In this document: positions 16,093 to 24,861 of the stretch, one piece after another
How the letters are laid out: every line of letters starts with the position of its first letter
Numbering within the stretch: position 1 is the stretch's first letter
DNA from: Candidatus Endomicrobiellum meruensis
GTDB lineage: Bacteria > Elusimicrobiota > Endomicrobiia > Endomicrobiales > Endomicrobiaceae
DNA length: 32,914 bases
Assembly (NCBI GenBank): GCA_031282625.1
Contig: JAITDI010000020.1
Location: forward strand, 1 to 32,914
Direction of reading: 5' to 3'
Translations under genes and position numbers: made by a program
The notes under the pieces: model-generated
Told to the model about the DNA's origin: nothing
What the model saw: only the letters and a program-made list of their open reading frames with translations
The model's database searches: none

Positions 16093-17430
16093 ATGAAAAT
16101 ATTTGGTACAGATGGAATTAGAGGAGATTCTTCTAAATTTCCATTTGATAATATTACTATTAATATTATAGGTCGTTCTATAGCCGAAGTTTTGGGCGCC
16201 AATAAGCGTATTCTTATTATTCGCGACACTAGAGATTCCGGTAAAAGAATACAGACAAAACTTTCTGAAGGAATGTCTGCTACTGGAGCAAAGATAGTAT
16301 TTGGTAGCATTATGCCTACGCCTGCAGCTTCTTTGCTTGTAAAAAATGGAAACTATTGCGCTGCAGTTGTCATATCGGCGAGTCATAACCCTTATAGAGA
16401 TAACGGAATTAAGATTTTTAATTCTAATGGATATAAACTTTCAGTCTCAATAGAAGAGAAAATAGAAGCAAAGATAAATAAATATATCACTTCAAAGGAT
16501 GTTTTGCCAATAAAAAAAATATCTTTAAAAGAAAATTCAAAACTTATAAAGTTTTATGAAAATTTTATTATAAAAAGTTTCTCGGGTAAAAAACTTAAAG
16601 GCAAGACCGTAATTTTAGACTGCGCACACGGTGCTTCCTATAAATGTGCTCCACGCATTTTAAAAAAATTGGGTGCAAGCGTTATAGCATTAAACGTTAG
16701 TCCTGATGGTAAAAATATAAATTTAAATTGTGGTGCATTACACCCTCAATCTCTGTGTAAAGCTGTAAAAGAATACAATGCTTTTTGTGGATTTGCTTTT
16801 GACGGTGATGCTGACAGATTAATATGTGTTGATGAAAATGGCATGATAAGAGACGGCGATTACTTTTTATCTTCAATGTCTATATGGTTGAAAAGTAAAA
16901 AGAAACTTAAAAACAATATTTTAGTTTCAACTGTTATGGCAAATATAGGATTGTTCCACGCTTTAAAGAAAGAAAAAATAAAAGTTATATCTTCTAAAGT
17001 CGGCGACAGATATGTTATGGAAGATATGAAGAAACATAAAGCCTCTCTTGGCGGAGAGCAGTCAGGACACTTCATATTTAAAGATATATTAGCTACTGGT
17101 GATGGAATTTTGAGTTCTGTTATGATTCTCTCTGCTTTGAGCAGTACAGGCAAAACAATGTCAGAATTTATGAATGTTATTGAGAAATTTCCACAGATTT
17201 TGATAAATAGAAAAGTGATGAAGAAAGTTCCTCTTGAAAAACTTTCTAACTCGTATAATCTAATAAAAACGTGTGAAAAATCTCTTGGTTCTGATGGACG
17301 CGTGCTTGTAAGATATTCAGGTACAGAAAATCTTTTGAGGGTTATGGTTGAGGGTAAAGATGTTGACGAGGTTAAAAATATTGCCGAAAGTATAGCCGAT
17401 GCAGTTGAGAAGGAAACATCTCTACAATAA
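16093..17430 (+). CDS. glmM: Phosphoglucosamine mutase
   Basis: A 445-aa alpha-D-phosphohexomutase converting glucosamine-6-phosphate to glucosamine-1-phosphate for peptidoglycan and other wall polymers. The phosphoserine loop is SASHNPYRDNGIK with catalytic Ser97, the metal loop is DGDADR (237-242), the sugar loop is GGEQSGH, and the phosphate-binding tail reads VRYSGTENLLRVM. It starts MKIFGTDGIRG, as in the family. It directly follows the 32-aa frame with no gap. GlmM is known in Firmicutes to bind and inhibit CdaA, so the arrangement links wall precursor flow to cyclic di-AMP. GlmS, the preceding pathway enzyme, is encoded two genes downstream. Confidence 0.96.
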   Translation: MKIFGTDGIRGDSSKFPFDNITINIIGRSIAEVLGANKRILIIRDTRDSGKRIQTKLSEGMSATGAKIVFGSIMPTPAASLLVKNGNYCAAVVISASHNPYRDNGIKIFNSNGYKLSVSIEEKIEAKINKYITSKDVLPIKKISLKENSKLIKFYENFIIKSFSGKKLKGKTVILDCAHGASYKCAPRILKKLGASVIALNVSPDGKNINLNCGALHPQSLCKAVKEYNAFCGFAFDGDADRLICVDENGMIRDGDYFLSSMSIWLKSKKKLKNNILVSTVMANIGLFHALKKEKIKVISSKVGDRYVMEDMKKHKASLGGEQSGHFIFKDILATGDGILSSVMILSALSSTGKTMSEFMNVIEKFPQILINRKVMKKVPLEKLSNSYNLIKTCEKSLGSDGRVLVRYSGTENLLRVMVEGKDVDEVKNIAESIADAVEKETSLQ

Positions 17431-17447
17431 AACAGAGAGGTGGAAAG

Positions 17448-18191
17448 ATGATAAAATTAGGCATAAATATTGACCACATAGCTACGTTGAGGCAAGCTCG
17501 CAGAGAAGGTGTTCCGTCGGTTGTTGAAGCCGCTCTTGTGTGCGAAAAAGCTGGAGCAGATGGGATTACTGTTCATTTAAGAGAAGACAGAAGACATATT
17601 CAAGACTATGACGTTTACAGCTTGCGAGAAATTTTAAAAACTAAATTAAATCTAGAAATGGCTGCGACTGAAGAAGTGGTTGGCGTTGCTTTAGACGTTA
17701 AGCCGGATTCTGTGTGTATAGTTCCGGAAAAGAGGGAAGAACTTACCACCGAAGGCGGTCTTGATGTTAAAAATAACAAAGCAACCCTTTCTAGTATTAT
17801 ATCTAAGCTTAAAAAAGCTGGAATTGTGGTCAGCATATTTATTGATGCGGATCTGGAACAAGTTTCTGCTTGTTCTGAAGTTGGAGCAGATGCGGTTGAG
17901 TTGCATACTGGGAAATACTCTTTAATTTTTAAAGAAAGCGGTTCTTCATCAAGAGAATGTAAAGGCGAGCTTAAGAGAATTACTGAAGCTTCAAAGGAAG
18001 CTCTTAAAAGAAAGCTTATATTGAATGCTGGACATGGGCTTGATTACGAGAATGTAGGTCAAATCTGTAAAATTCATGGAATGAATGAATTTAATATAGG
18101 GTTTTCAATAATTTCTAAAGCAATATTTGATGGTCTTCAAAAAGCTGTTTTTGATATGAGAAAACTGATACAGCAGAACTCAAATTTGTAA
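17448..18191 (+). CDS. pdxJ: Pyridoxine 5'-phosphate synthase
   Basis: A 247-aa TIM-barrel enzyme that condenses deoxyxylulose 5-phosphate with aminoacetone phosphate in the DXP-dependent vitamin B6 pathway. The N-terminal LGINIDHIATLRQARR, HLREDRRHIQD, ELHTGKY and LNAGHGLDYEN motifs are all typical. It has a strong ribosome binding site (GAGAGGTGG) about seven bases before the ATG. It is inserted between glmM and glmS on the same strand. PLP made here would serve GlyA further along the window; that link is metabolic, not regulatory. Confidence 0.96.
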   Translation: MIKLGINIDHIATLRQARREGVPSVVEAALVCEKAGADGITVHLREDRRHIQDYDVYSLREILKTKLNLEMAATEEVVGVALDVKPDSVCIVPEKREELTTEGGLDVKNNKATLSSIISKLKKAGIVVSIFIDADLEQVSACSEVGADAVELHTGKYSLIFKESGSSSRECKGELKRITEASKEALKRKLILNAGHGLDYENVGQICKIHGMNEFNIGFSIISKAIFDGLQKAVFDMRKLIQQNSNL

Positions 18192-18209
18192 ATTTAGAGA
18201 GGTCTACGC

Positions 18210-20039
18210 ATGTGCGGAATAGTGGGTTATATAGGTGAAAAAAATGCTGTAGATATAGTTCTTGATGGATTAAAAAAACTTGAATATAGAGGATATGATT
18301 CTTCAGGTATTGCTGTTGTTAAAGATGGACAGTTGCAAATTAGACGAAGCGTAGGCAAATTAAAAAATCTTGAAGAAAATATAGAAAAAAAGCATTTAAA
18401 AGCGAATATATCTATAGGTCATACTCGTTGGGCTACGCATGGTAAGCCGTCGGAAGAAAACGCTCATCCGCACACAGATCCGACCAAAAGCATAGTTATA
18501 GTTCATAATGGAATAATAGAAAATTATGCCGAATTAAAATCGGGGCTTGAAAAAGAAGGCAAAGAATTTAAATCTGAAACCGATACTGAAGTAATAGCTC
18601 ATCTTATAAAAAAACATTACAAAAATAATTTGCTTTTTGCAGTTCAGGAAACTCTTAAAGAAATAAAAGGTTCATATGCTCTTGGCGTAATATGTAAAGA
18701 TGAACCAGATAAAATAATATGCGCAAGACAAGATGCTCCTCTTATCGTTGGCATAGGCGAAGGTGAAAACTTTTTAGCTTCAGATATTCCAGCACTACTT
18801 TCTTACACCCGCGATATGATTTTTCTTGAAAACGGCGATATCGCTGAATTGAGTGCCAACAGAATAACAATAATTGATATTGAAAATAACATAAAAAACA
18901 GAGAAGTAAAAAATATAAAATGGGATTATTTACAGGCTGAAAAAGAAGGCTATAAACATTTCATGCTTAAAGAAATATATGAACAACCTAGAACTATTGA
19001 GGATACTTTCAGAGGTAGAATTTATCCCGATGAAGGTCGTGTTTATCTTGAAGAAGTCAAATTGCCAAAAGAAGATATTAAAAATATATCAAATATTTAT
19101 ATCGTTGCTTGCGGAACTTCTTATCATTCTGGACTTGTTTCAAAATTTCTTTTTGAGAATTTTGCAAAAATGCATGCAGAAGTTGATATAGCGTCGGAAT
19201 TTAGATATAGAGAGCCTATTTTAAATGACAGAATTCTTGTTATAGTCATTTCTCAATCAGGAGAAACAGCAGACACTTTAGCTGCTCTAAGGCTTGCTAA
19301 GAGCAAAGGCTGCATAACTTTAGCAGTTTGCAATATTGTTGGGTCTAGCATGAGCCGCGAGGCTGACCATGTGTTATACACTCACTGCGGACCGGAAATA
19401 GGCGTTGCATCTACGAAAGCTTTTACTGGGCAGATCGCTGCTCTTTATATGCTTGCATTAGATTGGGCGTGTAGAAAGGAAAGTCTTTCAAAAGAAGAGT
19501 TAAAAAGATATTTAAAGGAATTATGGAAAGTTCCTGTAAAGGTAGGAAATTTTTTAAAACAGGCGGAAAGTGTTCATAAAGTTGCCAAAAAATTTGCACA
19601 TAAAAGGGATTTTTTATATTTAGGTAGGAATGTTAATTATCCCGTTGCTCTTGAAGGAGCGTTAAAGCTAAAAGAGATTTCTTATATACATGCTGAAGGG
19701 TATGCAGCTGGTGAAATGAAGCACGGTCCTATAGCTTTGATTGATGATGATATGCCTGTGGTTGCTATAGCTGTTAAGAGCAGAGTTTACAAAAAAATAA
19801 TTTCAAATATTGAAGAGGCAAAGGCAAGAGGCGGCACTATTATATTAATAGCAAGCGAATCTGACAAAACTGCTTCAGACAAAGTAGACAACGTAATATA
19901 TGTTCCGGACTGTGACGAGTTCATTTCCCCTATTTTGTCTGTAATTCCTCTCCAATTGTTGTCTTATTATGTGGCAGTGATGCTAGGTTGCGATGTTGAC
20001 CAGCCTAGGAATCTTGCCAAATCAGTTACAGTTGAGTAA
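18210..20039 (+). CDS. glmS: Glucosamine-fructose-6-phosphate aminotransferase (isomerizing)
   Basis: A 609-aa enzyme that makes glucosamine-6-phosphate from fructose-6-phosphate and glutamine, the entry to amino-sugar synthesis. The glutaminase domain begins at Cys2 (MCGIVGYIG) with GHTRWATHG and HNGIIENY. Two SIS domains follow, with ACGTSYHSG and SQSGETADT in the first and LEGALKLKEISYIHAEGY in the second. The C-terminus ends DQPRNLAKSVTVE, as in the family. The ribosome binding site is AGAGAGGT. Only 18 bases separate it from pdxJ, too little for a glmS ribozyme, so that form of control is absent. The following 158 bases (20040-20197) contain no gene. Confidence 0.97.
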   Translation: MCGIVGYIGEKNAVDIVLDGLKKLEYRGYDSSGIAVVKDGQLQIRRSVGKLKNLEENIEKKHLKANISIGHTRWATHGKPSEENAHPHTDPTKSIVIVHNGIIENYAELKSGLEKEGKEFKSETDTEVIAHLIKKHYKNNLLFAVQETLKEIKGSYALGVICKDEPDKIICARQDAPLIVGIGEGENFLASDIPALLSYTRDMIFLENGDIAELSANRITIIDIENNIKNREVKNIKWDYLQAEKEGYKHFMLKEIYEQPRTIEDTFRGRIYPDEGRVYLEEVKLPKEDIKNISNIYIVACGTSYHSGLVSKFLFENFAKMHAEVDIASEFRYREPILNDRILVIVISQSGETADTLAALRLAKSKGCITLAVCNIVGSSMSREADHVLYTHCGPEIGVASTKAFTGQIAALYMLALDWACRKESLSKEELKRYLKELWKVPVKVGNFLKQAESVHKVAKKFAHKRDFLYLGRNVNYPVALEGALKLKEISYIHAEGYAAGEMKHGPIALIDDDMPVVAIAVKSRVYKKIISNIEEAKARGGTIILIASESDKTASDKVDNVIYVPDCDEFISPILSVIPLQLLSYYVAVMLGCDVDQPRNLAKSVTVE

Positions 20040-20197
20040 GTTTTGTTTTGTATTTTTCTTAAGCTTTTGGCTAAAGTGCTTTAGAAATTTTCCTGCATGG
20101 AGCGGTATTCTATTTAGATGGGTTGCTTGTTATACTGTGTGAAGTTACATACTCTAGTTTCAATTTTTTCAGAAATCTTATAATTAAAAAGTTTAAA

Positions 20198-20533
20198 ATG
20201 AATATAGGCATAGATATAGAAGAAGTTAAAAGATTTGATAAATACGTGAAAGATAAAACATATCTTGAACGTATATTTTCAAAAGAAGAAATATTATATT
20301 CTTTAGCTAAAAAAAACGCAGCGCAGTATTTAACTGCTCGCTTTGCGGCTAAAGAAGCCGTATGGAAAGCTTTAAGCTCAAAAAATAAGAAGCTTATAAT
20401 AACCGATATATCTGTCAGGAACGATAAAGATGGTAAACCTCAAGTTTATGTAAAGAATAAGAAATATAATAAAATTAATATATCTTTGTCTCATACGAAA
20501 AAATACGTCGCTGCGGTTGCAATTGCCTTTTAA
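20198..20533 (+). CDS. acpS: Holo-[acyl-carrier-protein] synthase
   Basis: A 111-aa phosphopantetheinyl transferase that activates acyl carrier protein with coenzyme A. Starting at the ATG at 20198 gives MNIGIDIEEVKRF, the family N-terminus. FAAKEAVWKAL carries the magnesium and CoA ligands and ISLSHTKKYVAAVAI closes it. The frame is open further upstream, but those residues do not belong to the family. A TATAAT at 20179-20184 lies 13 bases before the ATG without a convincing -35. Its gene ends four bases before nnrD, a common pairing. Confidence 0.93.
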   Translation: MNIGIDIEEVKRFDKYVKDKTYLERIFSKEEILYSLAKKNAAQYLTARFAAKEAVWKALSSKNKKLIITDISVRNDKDGKPQVYVKNKKYNKINISLSHTKKYVAAVAIAF

Positions 20534-20537
20534 CTTT

Positions 20538-21374
20538 ATGAAGAAACAAGAAATTAAAAACTTCATCTGCAAATTAAAAAGAAAGCATGACAGTCACAAA
20601 TATGATTTTGGACATGTTTTAGTCATTGCAGGTTCTAAGACCATGCCCGGCGCTGGAGCTTTATGCTGTTTAGGAGCATTTTATTCTGGAGCAGGTCTTG
20701 TAACATATGCTGTTAAAGAGAATTTTTTAATTCAAGCTTGTTCATTGTCTAGACCAGAGACATTATTTTACATATATATAACAGCGTCGGATATTCTTAA
20801 CTACATCAAATTAAAAAAAGTTACATCTATAGTTATAGGACCTGGACTTAAATCAGAGTATAAATTTGTTTATAAGATTATTTCTTCAGTTAATATTCCT
20901 ATAGTTTTAGACGCCTCAGGAATTTCTGTTTTTAATGGTATTTCAGGCAAGCTTAATGACACAAAATCTAACCTTATATTAACACCTCACTTAGGGGAAT
21001 TTTCCAAACTTTTGAATATTTCAATTGATTCTATAAAAACTAACAGAGTAAAAATAGCAACGGATTTTGCTGACAAAAACTCTCTTATATGCGTTCTCAA
21101 AGGTAAGGATACGCTTGTTGTTTCAGAAGGAAAAATTTATATAAATAATACGGGGACTCCTGCTATGGCTACAGCGGGAAGCGGCGATGTTTTGAGCGGG
21201 ATGATAGCTGCATTTATAAATATTGACGATGATATTTTTGAGGCTGTAAAGTTTGCAGTATTTGTTCATGGATTAGCAGGAGAGTTGGCTGAGAAAGAAA
21301 AATGCCAAATAAGTATTGTTGCAAGCGATATAGCTGAAAATATTTATAGAGCCATAAAGCAAATTTCGCATTGA
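20538..21374 (+). CDS. nnrD: ADP/ATP-dependent NAD(P)H-hydrate dehydratase
   Basis: A 278-aa ribokinase-like enzyme that repairs hydrated NADH and NADPH. HKYDFGHVLVIAGS opens the fold; GPGL, LTPHLGEFSKL and TPAMATAGSGDVLSGMIAA (the anion hole and catalytic Asp) follow. The N-terminal NAD(P)HX epimerase domain (NnrE) of bifunctional homologues is absent. I chose ATG at 20538, four bases after acpS; in-frame TTG codons at 20517 and 20523 would overlap acpS and add untypical residues. Ribosome binding is weak, so translation is probably coupled to acpS. Confidence 0.92.
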   Translation: MKKQEIKNFICKLKRKHDSHKYDFGHVLVIAGSKTMPGAGALCCLGAFYSGAGLVTYAVKENFLIQACSLSRPETLFYIYITASDILNYIKLKKVTSIVIGPGLKSEYKFVYKIISSVNIPIVLDASGISVFNGISGKLNDTKSNLILTPHLGEFSKLLNISIDSIKTNRVKIATDFADKNSLICVLKGKDTLVVSEGKIYINNTGTPAMATAGSGDVLSGMIAAFINIDDDIFEAVKFAVFVHGLAGELAEKEKCQISIVASDIAENIYRAIKQISH

Positions 21375-21391
21375 TTATATATGGAGACAAA

Positions 21392-22537
21392 ATGGATTTT
21401 GAAAGAAAAGTTATAGAAAACAGAAGGCATATACATAAAAACCCAGAGCTTGGCGGAAAAGAATTTAAAACTGCAAAATTCATTGAGTCTAAACTTAATG
21501 AATTGAAAATTCCATATAAACGGGTTGGCGGCACTGGGGTGGTCGGTATTATAAAAGGAAAGTTTTCTGGGAAAACAATAGCTTTAAGAGCTGATATAGA
21601 TGCTTTAGGTGTTTGCGAGTATAATGATATTGACTATAAGTCAGTAAATACGGGAGTTATGCATGCTTGTGGTCATGATGCGCACACGGCGATAATGCTT
21701 GGAGCGGCAGAGCTTTTAAACATGAAAAAAAACGAATTGAAAGGAAATATAAAGTTTATTTTTCAACCAAATGAGGAAAATTCCAATGGCGCTAAAGTTA
21801 TGATAAAAGCTGGGGTTCTGAAAAATCCAGACGTTGATTTTATTTTGGGAACGCATGTAAGCCCTTGGATAAAATCAGGCAAAATAGGTTTAAAGTATGG
21901 CGCTATGATGTCTGCAGTTGATCAAATAAAGATAGAAATTATTGGAACTATAGCGCATGGGGCTTATCCTCATAAGGGTAAAGACGCATTAGTTGCAGCA
22001 TCATTTTTTGTAAATATGGTGCAAAGTATTATATCAAGAGAAATTGACCCTACAGAAGACGCTGTTATAACATTTGGGAAGATAGAAGGCGGTGATGCGT
22101 ATAATGTTATCTGTAAAAATGTAACTTTGCTTGGTACAGTAAGAAGTTTTAATAAAGAGGTAAGAAAATTGATAAAAGCAAGTCTCATAAAGAAAATTAA
22201 AGCTTTGGAAATTGCTTATGGCGTTAAATCTAAAGTTGACTATATTCCCATAGGAGACGCTTTAATAAACACACCTAAGATTACTGAAGCTTGCATAAAA
22301 ACGGCTAAAGAATTTTATGGCAGACAAAACGTTGAAATATTGCAAAAACCGTCTATGGGGGGAGAGGATTTTTCGGAGTATCTAAATGATATCCCCGGGA
22401 ATTTTATTTACATAGGCACATCAAAAGGTAAACATACCTCATATCCTTGGCATCACAGCAATTTTAATGTAGATGAAACAGCTCTTCCAAAAGCTTCTAA
22501 GTATATTGCATATACTTTAGAATCGTTTTTAAAATAA
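21392..22537 (+). CDS. M20-family amidohydrolase (N-acyl-amino-acid or peptide hydrolase)
   Basis: A 381-aa zinc/manganese amidohydrolase of the hippuricase/IAA-amino acid hydrolase group. It shows RRHIHKNPELGG, ALRADIDALG, MHACGHDAHTA with metal ligands, FQPNEENSNGA and a C-terminal GGEDFSEYL followed by a WHHSNF His. It cleaves N-acyl bonds of amino acids; the substrate (for example N-acetyl-diaminopimelate, or N-acetylated or benzoylated amino acids) is not decided by sequence. Start ATG 21392 is set by GGAG six bases upstream; a TTG at 21371 in the same frame is less likely. It appears to end the long upstream gene run. Confidence 0.88.
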   Translation: MDFERKVIENRRHIHKNPELGGKEFKTAKFIESKLNELKIPYKRVGGTGVVGIIKGKFSGKTIALRADIDALGVCEYNDIDYKSVNTGVMHACGHDAHTAIMLGAAELLNMKKNELKGNIKFIFQPNEENSNGAKVMIKAGVLKNPDVDFILGTHVSPWIKSGKIGLKYGAMMSAVDQIKIEIIGTIAHGAYPHKGKDALVAASFFVNMVQSIISREIDPTEDAVITFGKIEGGDAYNVICKNVTLLGTVRSFNKEVRKLIKASLIKKIKALEIAYGVKSKVDYIPIGDALINTPKITEACIKTAKEFYGRQNVEILQKPSMGGEDFSEYLNDIPGNFIYIGTSKGKHTSYPWHHSNFNVDETALPKASKYIAYTLESFLK

Positions 22538-22586
22538 AAAAAGTTCATATTAATACTACTATTTATAGTCTAAAATTGTTTTTTTA

Positions 22587-22615
22587 TTGACCGAAAAATA
22601 ATAAATTTGTAAAAT
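22587..22615 (+). promoter_or_regulatory. Candidate sigma-70 promoter before the DUF4912 gene
   Basis: TTGACC (22587-22592), a spacer of 17 bases and TAAAAT (22610-22615) stand in the 117-base gap after the amidohydrolase gene. The start codon follows 39 bases later behind AAGGGAA. It probably opens a second transcription unit. Confidence 0.6.
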
Positions 22616-22654
22616 CCTATAACTAAATATAAATAATTTCAAGGGAATTTGAAT

Positions 22655-23221
22655 ATGACGAAATCTTGTGATACATCCAACGAGTTCGAATTACCCAAGA
22701 CATACGGCGACACCAAAGTAGTTATTCTTCCAAAAGATCCCGTTTGGATTTTTGCTTATTGGGAGTTCTCTTTTGATAAATTTGGAGAATTGTCAAGACA
22801 ATACAACGGCGACTTTGACTCTTCTGCTTTTGTAATTAGAGTTTATGACGTTACAGGCATAGATTTTAATGGTAGCAATGCTAATAAGTATTTTGACATA
22901 CATACAAACTACGATTCTTTAAGTTGGTATATAAACGTAGGAGAATACAATCGTTCATGGATTGTTGAAGCGGGTTTTATTCTTAAGAATGGAAAGTTTA
23001 TATCTGTAGCAAGATCTAATCTTCTTAACATGCCTGCGTATGGAGTTTCGGATATTGCCGATGAATTATGGGCAACTCTTAAATTTGATTTTGAAAAATT
23101 TCTTAAGAAAAACATAGGTTCTTCAAATACAACCGTAAAAAATATGAAGGAATTTTGGAAAATTATAGAATTGCCTTCAAGCAAAAGCTTTGCAAGTTCT
23201 AGGTTGCTTTCCAAAAAATAA
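22655..23221 (+). CDS. DUF4912-domain protein
   Basis: A 188-aa protein with the DUF4912 pattern: VVILPKDPVWIFAYWEFS at about 20-38, then RVYDVTGIDFNG, a WYINVGEYNRSWIVEAGF segment and a SNLLNMP region. The domain is uncharacterised, but it is often encoded beside GH57 (DUF1957) branching enzymes, as here, 48 bases before one. The beta-rich pattern suits a carbohydrate-binding or glycogen-related role; this is inference from context. Start ATG 22655 behind AAGGGAA; a TTG two codons upstream is less likely. The C-terminal 50 residues are Ser/Lys-rich and probably disordered. Confidence 0.85.
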   Translation: MTKSCDTSNEFELPKTYGDTKVVILPKDPVWIFAYWEFSFDKFGELSRQYNGDFDSSAFVIRVYDVTGIDFNGSNANKYFDIHTNYDSLSWYINVGEYNRSWIVEAGFILKNGKFISVARSNLLNMPAYGVSDIADELWATLKFDFEKFLKKNIGSSNTTVKNMKEFWKIIELPSSKSFASSRLLSKK

Positions 23222-23269
23222 GTATAGTTACAGTAGCGTTAGGCAAATCAATTTTATAGAGGTTGTTCA

Positions 23270-24853
23270 ATGAACTATAAAGGCTACTGGTGTTTGCAAT
23301 TACACGCTCACCTACCATATGTAAGGCACCCTGAATATCCCGATTTTTTGGAAGAAGATTGGCTTTATGAAGCGATTACTGAAACATATCTTCCTTTGCT
23401 TTCAGTATTTGAAAAATTTGTTGAAGACGGGATAGATTTTAGGATAACCATGACAATAACTCCGTCTTTAGCGAACATGCTTTCAGACAATCTTCTACAG
23501 TCCCGTTATTACGAAAGATTAAATAAACAGATAGAACTTTCAGAAAAAGAACTTTCAAGAATGCAAAATAGTATTGATTTTAAACCTGTTGCTCAAATGT
23601 ATTATGATCATTTTCAAGACTGCAAAAGATTATGGAATAAATACAATGGAAATATTCTTAATGGTTTTAAAAAGTTGCAGTTTTTAGGAAAGATTGAAAT
23701 TATCACATGCTGCGCTACGCATGGTTTTTTGCCTTTGATGAATAACGAAAAAGCTCAGAAAGCTCAAATAAACATAGCTTTTAAGGATTATGAAAAGCAC
23801 TTTGGAGTAAGTCCTAAGGGAATATGGCTTGCCGAATGCGCTTATTATCCTGGAATAGATAAAATATTGAGAGGAGAGAATTTAAAGTATTTCTTTCTTG
23901 AATCTCAAGGCATTTTATATGCTAAGCCTCGTCCTAAATACGGCGTTTTTGCACCCGTTTACTGCGAAAGCGGTGTTGCGGCTTTTTCAAGAGACATGGA
24001 AACTGCCAGCCAAGTTTGGAGTGCAGAAACTGGGTATCCCGGAGATTTTGCTTATAGAGAATTTTACAGAGATTTAGGATATGATTGCGATTACGAATAT
24101 ATAAAGCCTTATTTACATTCAGATGGTATTAGAAGAAATATAGGAATAAAATATCATAAAATTACAGGAAAAGTTGCTTTGAGCGACAAACAGCCTTACT
24201 TTCCACAACATGCAAGAGATAAAGCTGCTGAACATGCGGGTAGTTTTTTATTCAATAGAACTAAACAAGTTAAATATTTATCGGAACTTATGGATAGACC
24301 TCCAATAGTTGTTTCTATGTACGATGCCGAACTTTTTGGACATTGGTGGTTTGAAGGACCTGATTTTATAAATTTTTTATTTAGGAAAATGCAGTACGAT
24401 CAAAATATTATAAAGCCTATAACTCCTTCGGAATATCTCAATAAATTTCCTGTAAATCAAATTGTTAATCCTGCGGTTTCATCTTGGGGAGATAAAGGAT
24501 ATTATGAGGTTTGGCTTAATGGAGCGAATGATTATATTTACAGGCATTTACATAAAGCCTCTGATAGAATGTCTGAGTTGGCAAATAGATTTGTCGATGT
24601 TGGAGGAATTTTAAAAAGAGCATTAAATCAATCTGCAAGGGAATTACTTCTTGCCCAATCGTCTGACTGGGCTTTCATTATGACTACGGAAACAATGGTT
24701 GAATATGCAAAAAAAAGAACAAAAGATCATCTGGAAAATTTTACAAAATTATATTCACAAATAATCAATAACTCTTTGGACGAATCCTATTTAAAAAGTT
24801 TGGAAAATAAAAATAACATATTTCCAGAAATAGATTACAAAGCTTACATTTAA
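23270..24853 (+). CDS. GH57 (DUF1957) 1,4-alpha-glucan branching enzyme
   Basis: A 527-aa cytoplasmic glycoside hydrolase family 57 enzyme that makes alpha-1,6 branches in glycogen-type polymers. It opens LHAHLPYVRHPEYPDFLEEDW, typical of the Thermus/Thermococcus branching enzymes. The catalytic nucleophile should be Glu189 in WLAECAYYPG and the acid/base Asp352 in MYDAELFGHWWFEGPDF (assigned by position against that group). The C-terminal helical DUF1957 part includes ARELLLAQSSDWAFIM. Length is full. The ribosome binding site is AGAGG. Its presence with DUF4912 suggests storage glucan metabolism, although no glgA or glgC lies in the window. Confidence 0.92.
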   Translation: MNYKGYWCLQLHAHLPYVRHPEYPDFLEEDWLYEAITETYLPLLSVFEKFVEDGIDFRITMTITPSLANMLSDNLLQSRYYERLNKQIELSEKELSRMQNSIDFKPVAQMYYDHFQDCKRLWNKYNGNILNGFKKLQFLGKIEIITCCATHGFLPLMNNEKAQKAQINIAFKDYEKHFGVSPKGIWLAECAYYPGIDKILRGENLKYFFLESQGILYAKPRPKYGVFAPVYCESGVAAFSRDMETASQVWSAETGYPGDFAYREFYRDLGYDCDYEYIKPYLHSDGIRRNIGIKYHKITGKVALSDKQPYFPQHARDKAAEHAGSFLFNRTKQVKYLSELMDRPPIVVSMYDAELFGHWWFEGPDFINFLFRKMQYDQNIIKPITPSEYLNKFPVNQIVNPAVSSWGDKGYYEVWLNGANDYIYRHLHKASDRMSELANRFVDVGGILKRALNQSARELLLAQSSDWAFIMTTETMVEYAKKRTKDHLENFTKLYSQIINNSLDESYLKSLENKNNIFPEIDYKAYI

Positions 24854-24861
24854 TAAACTAA

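Noticed and set aside
18192-18209. glmS ribozyme or riboswitch upstream of glmS
   Set aside because: Only 18 bases separate pdxJ from glmS, too few for the ribozyme.
18979-19191. Plus-strand frame inside glmS
   Set aside because: It lies wholly within glmS in another frame and has no motif or ribosome binding site.
20040-20110. Terminator after glmS (CTAAAG..CTTTAG)
   Set aside because: The possible stem has too small a loop and is AT-rich, with no T run after it.
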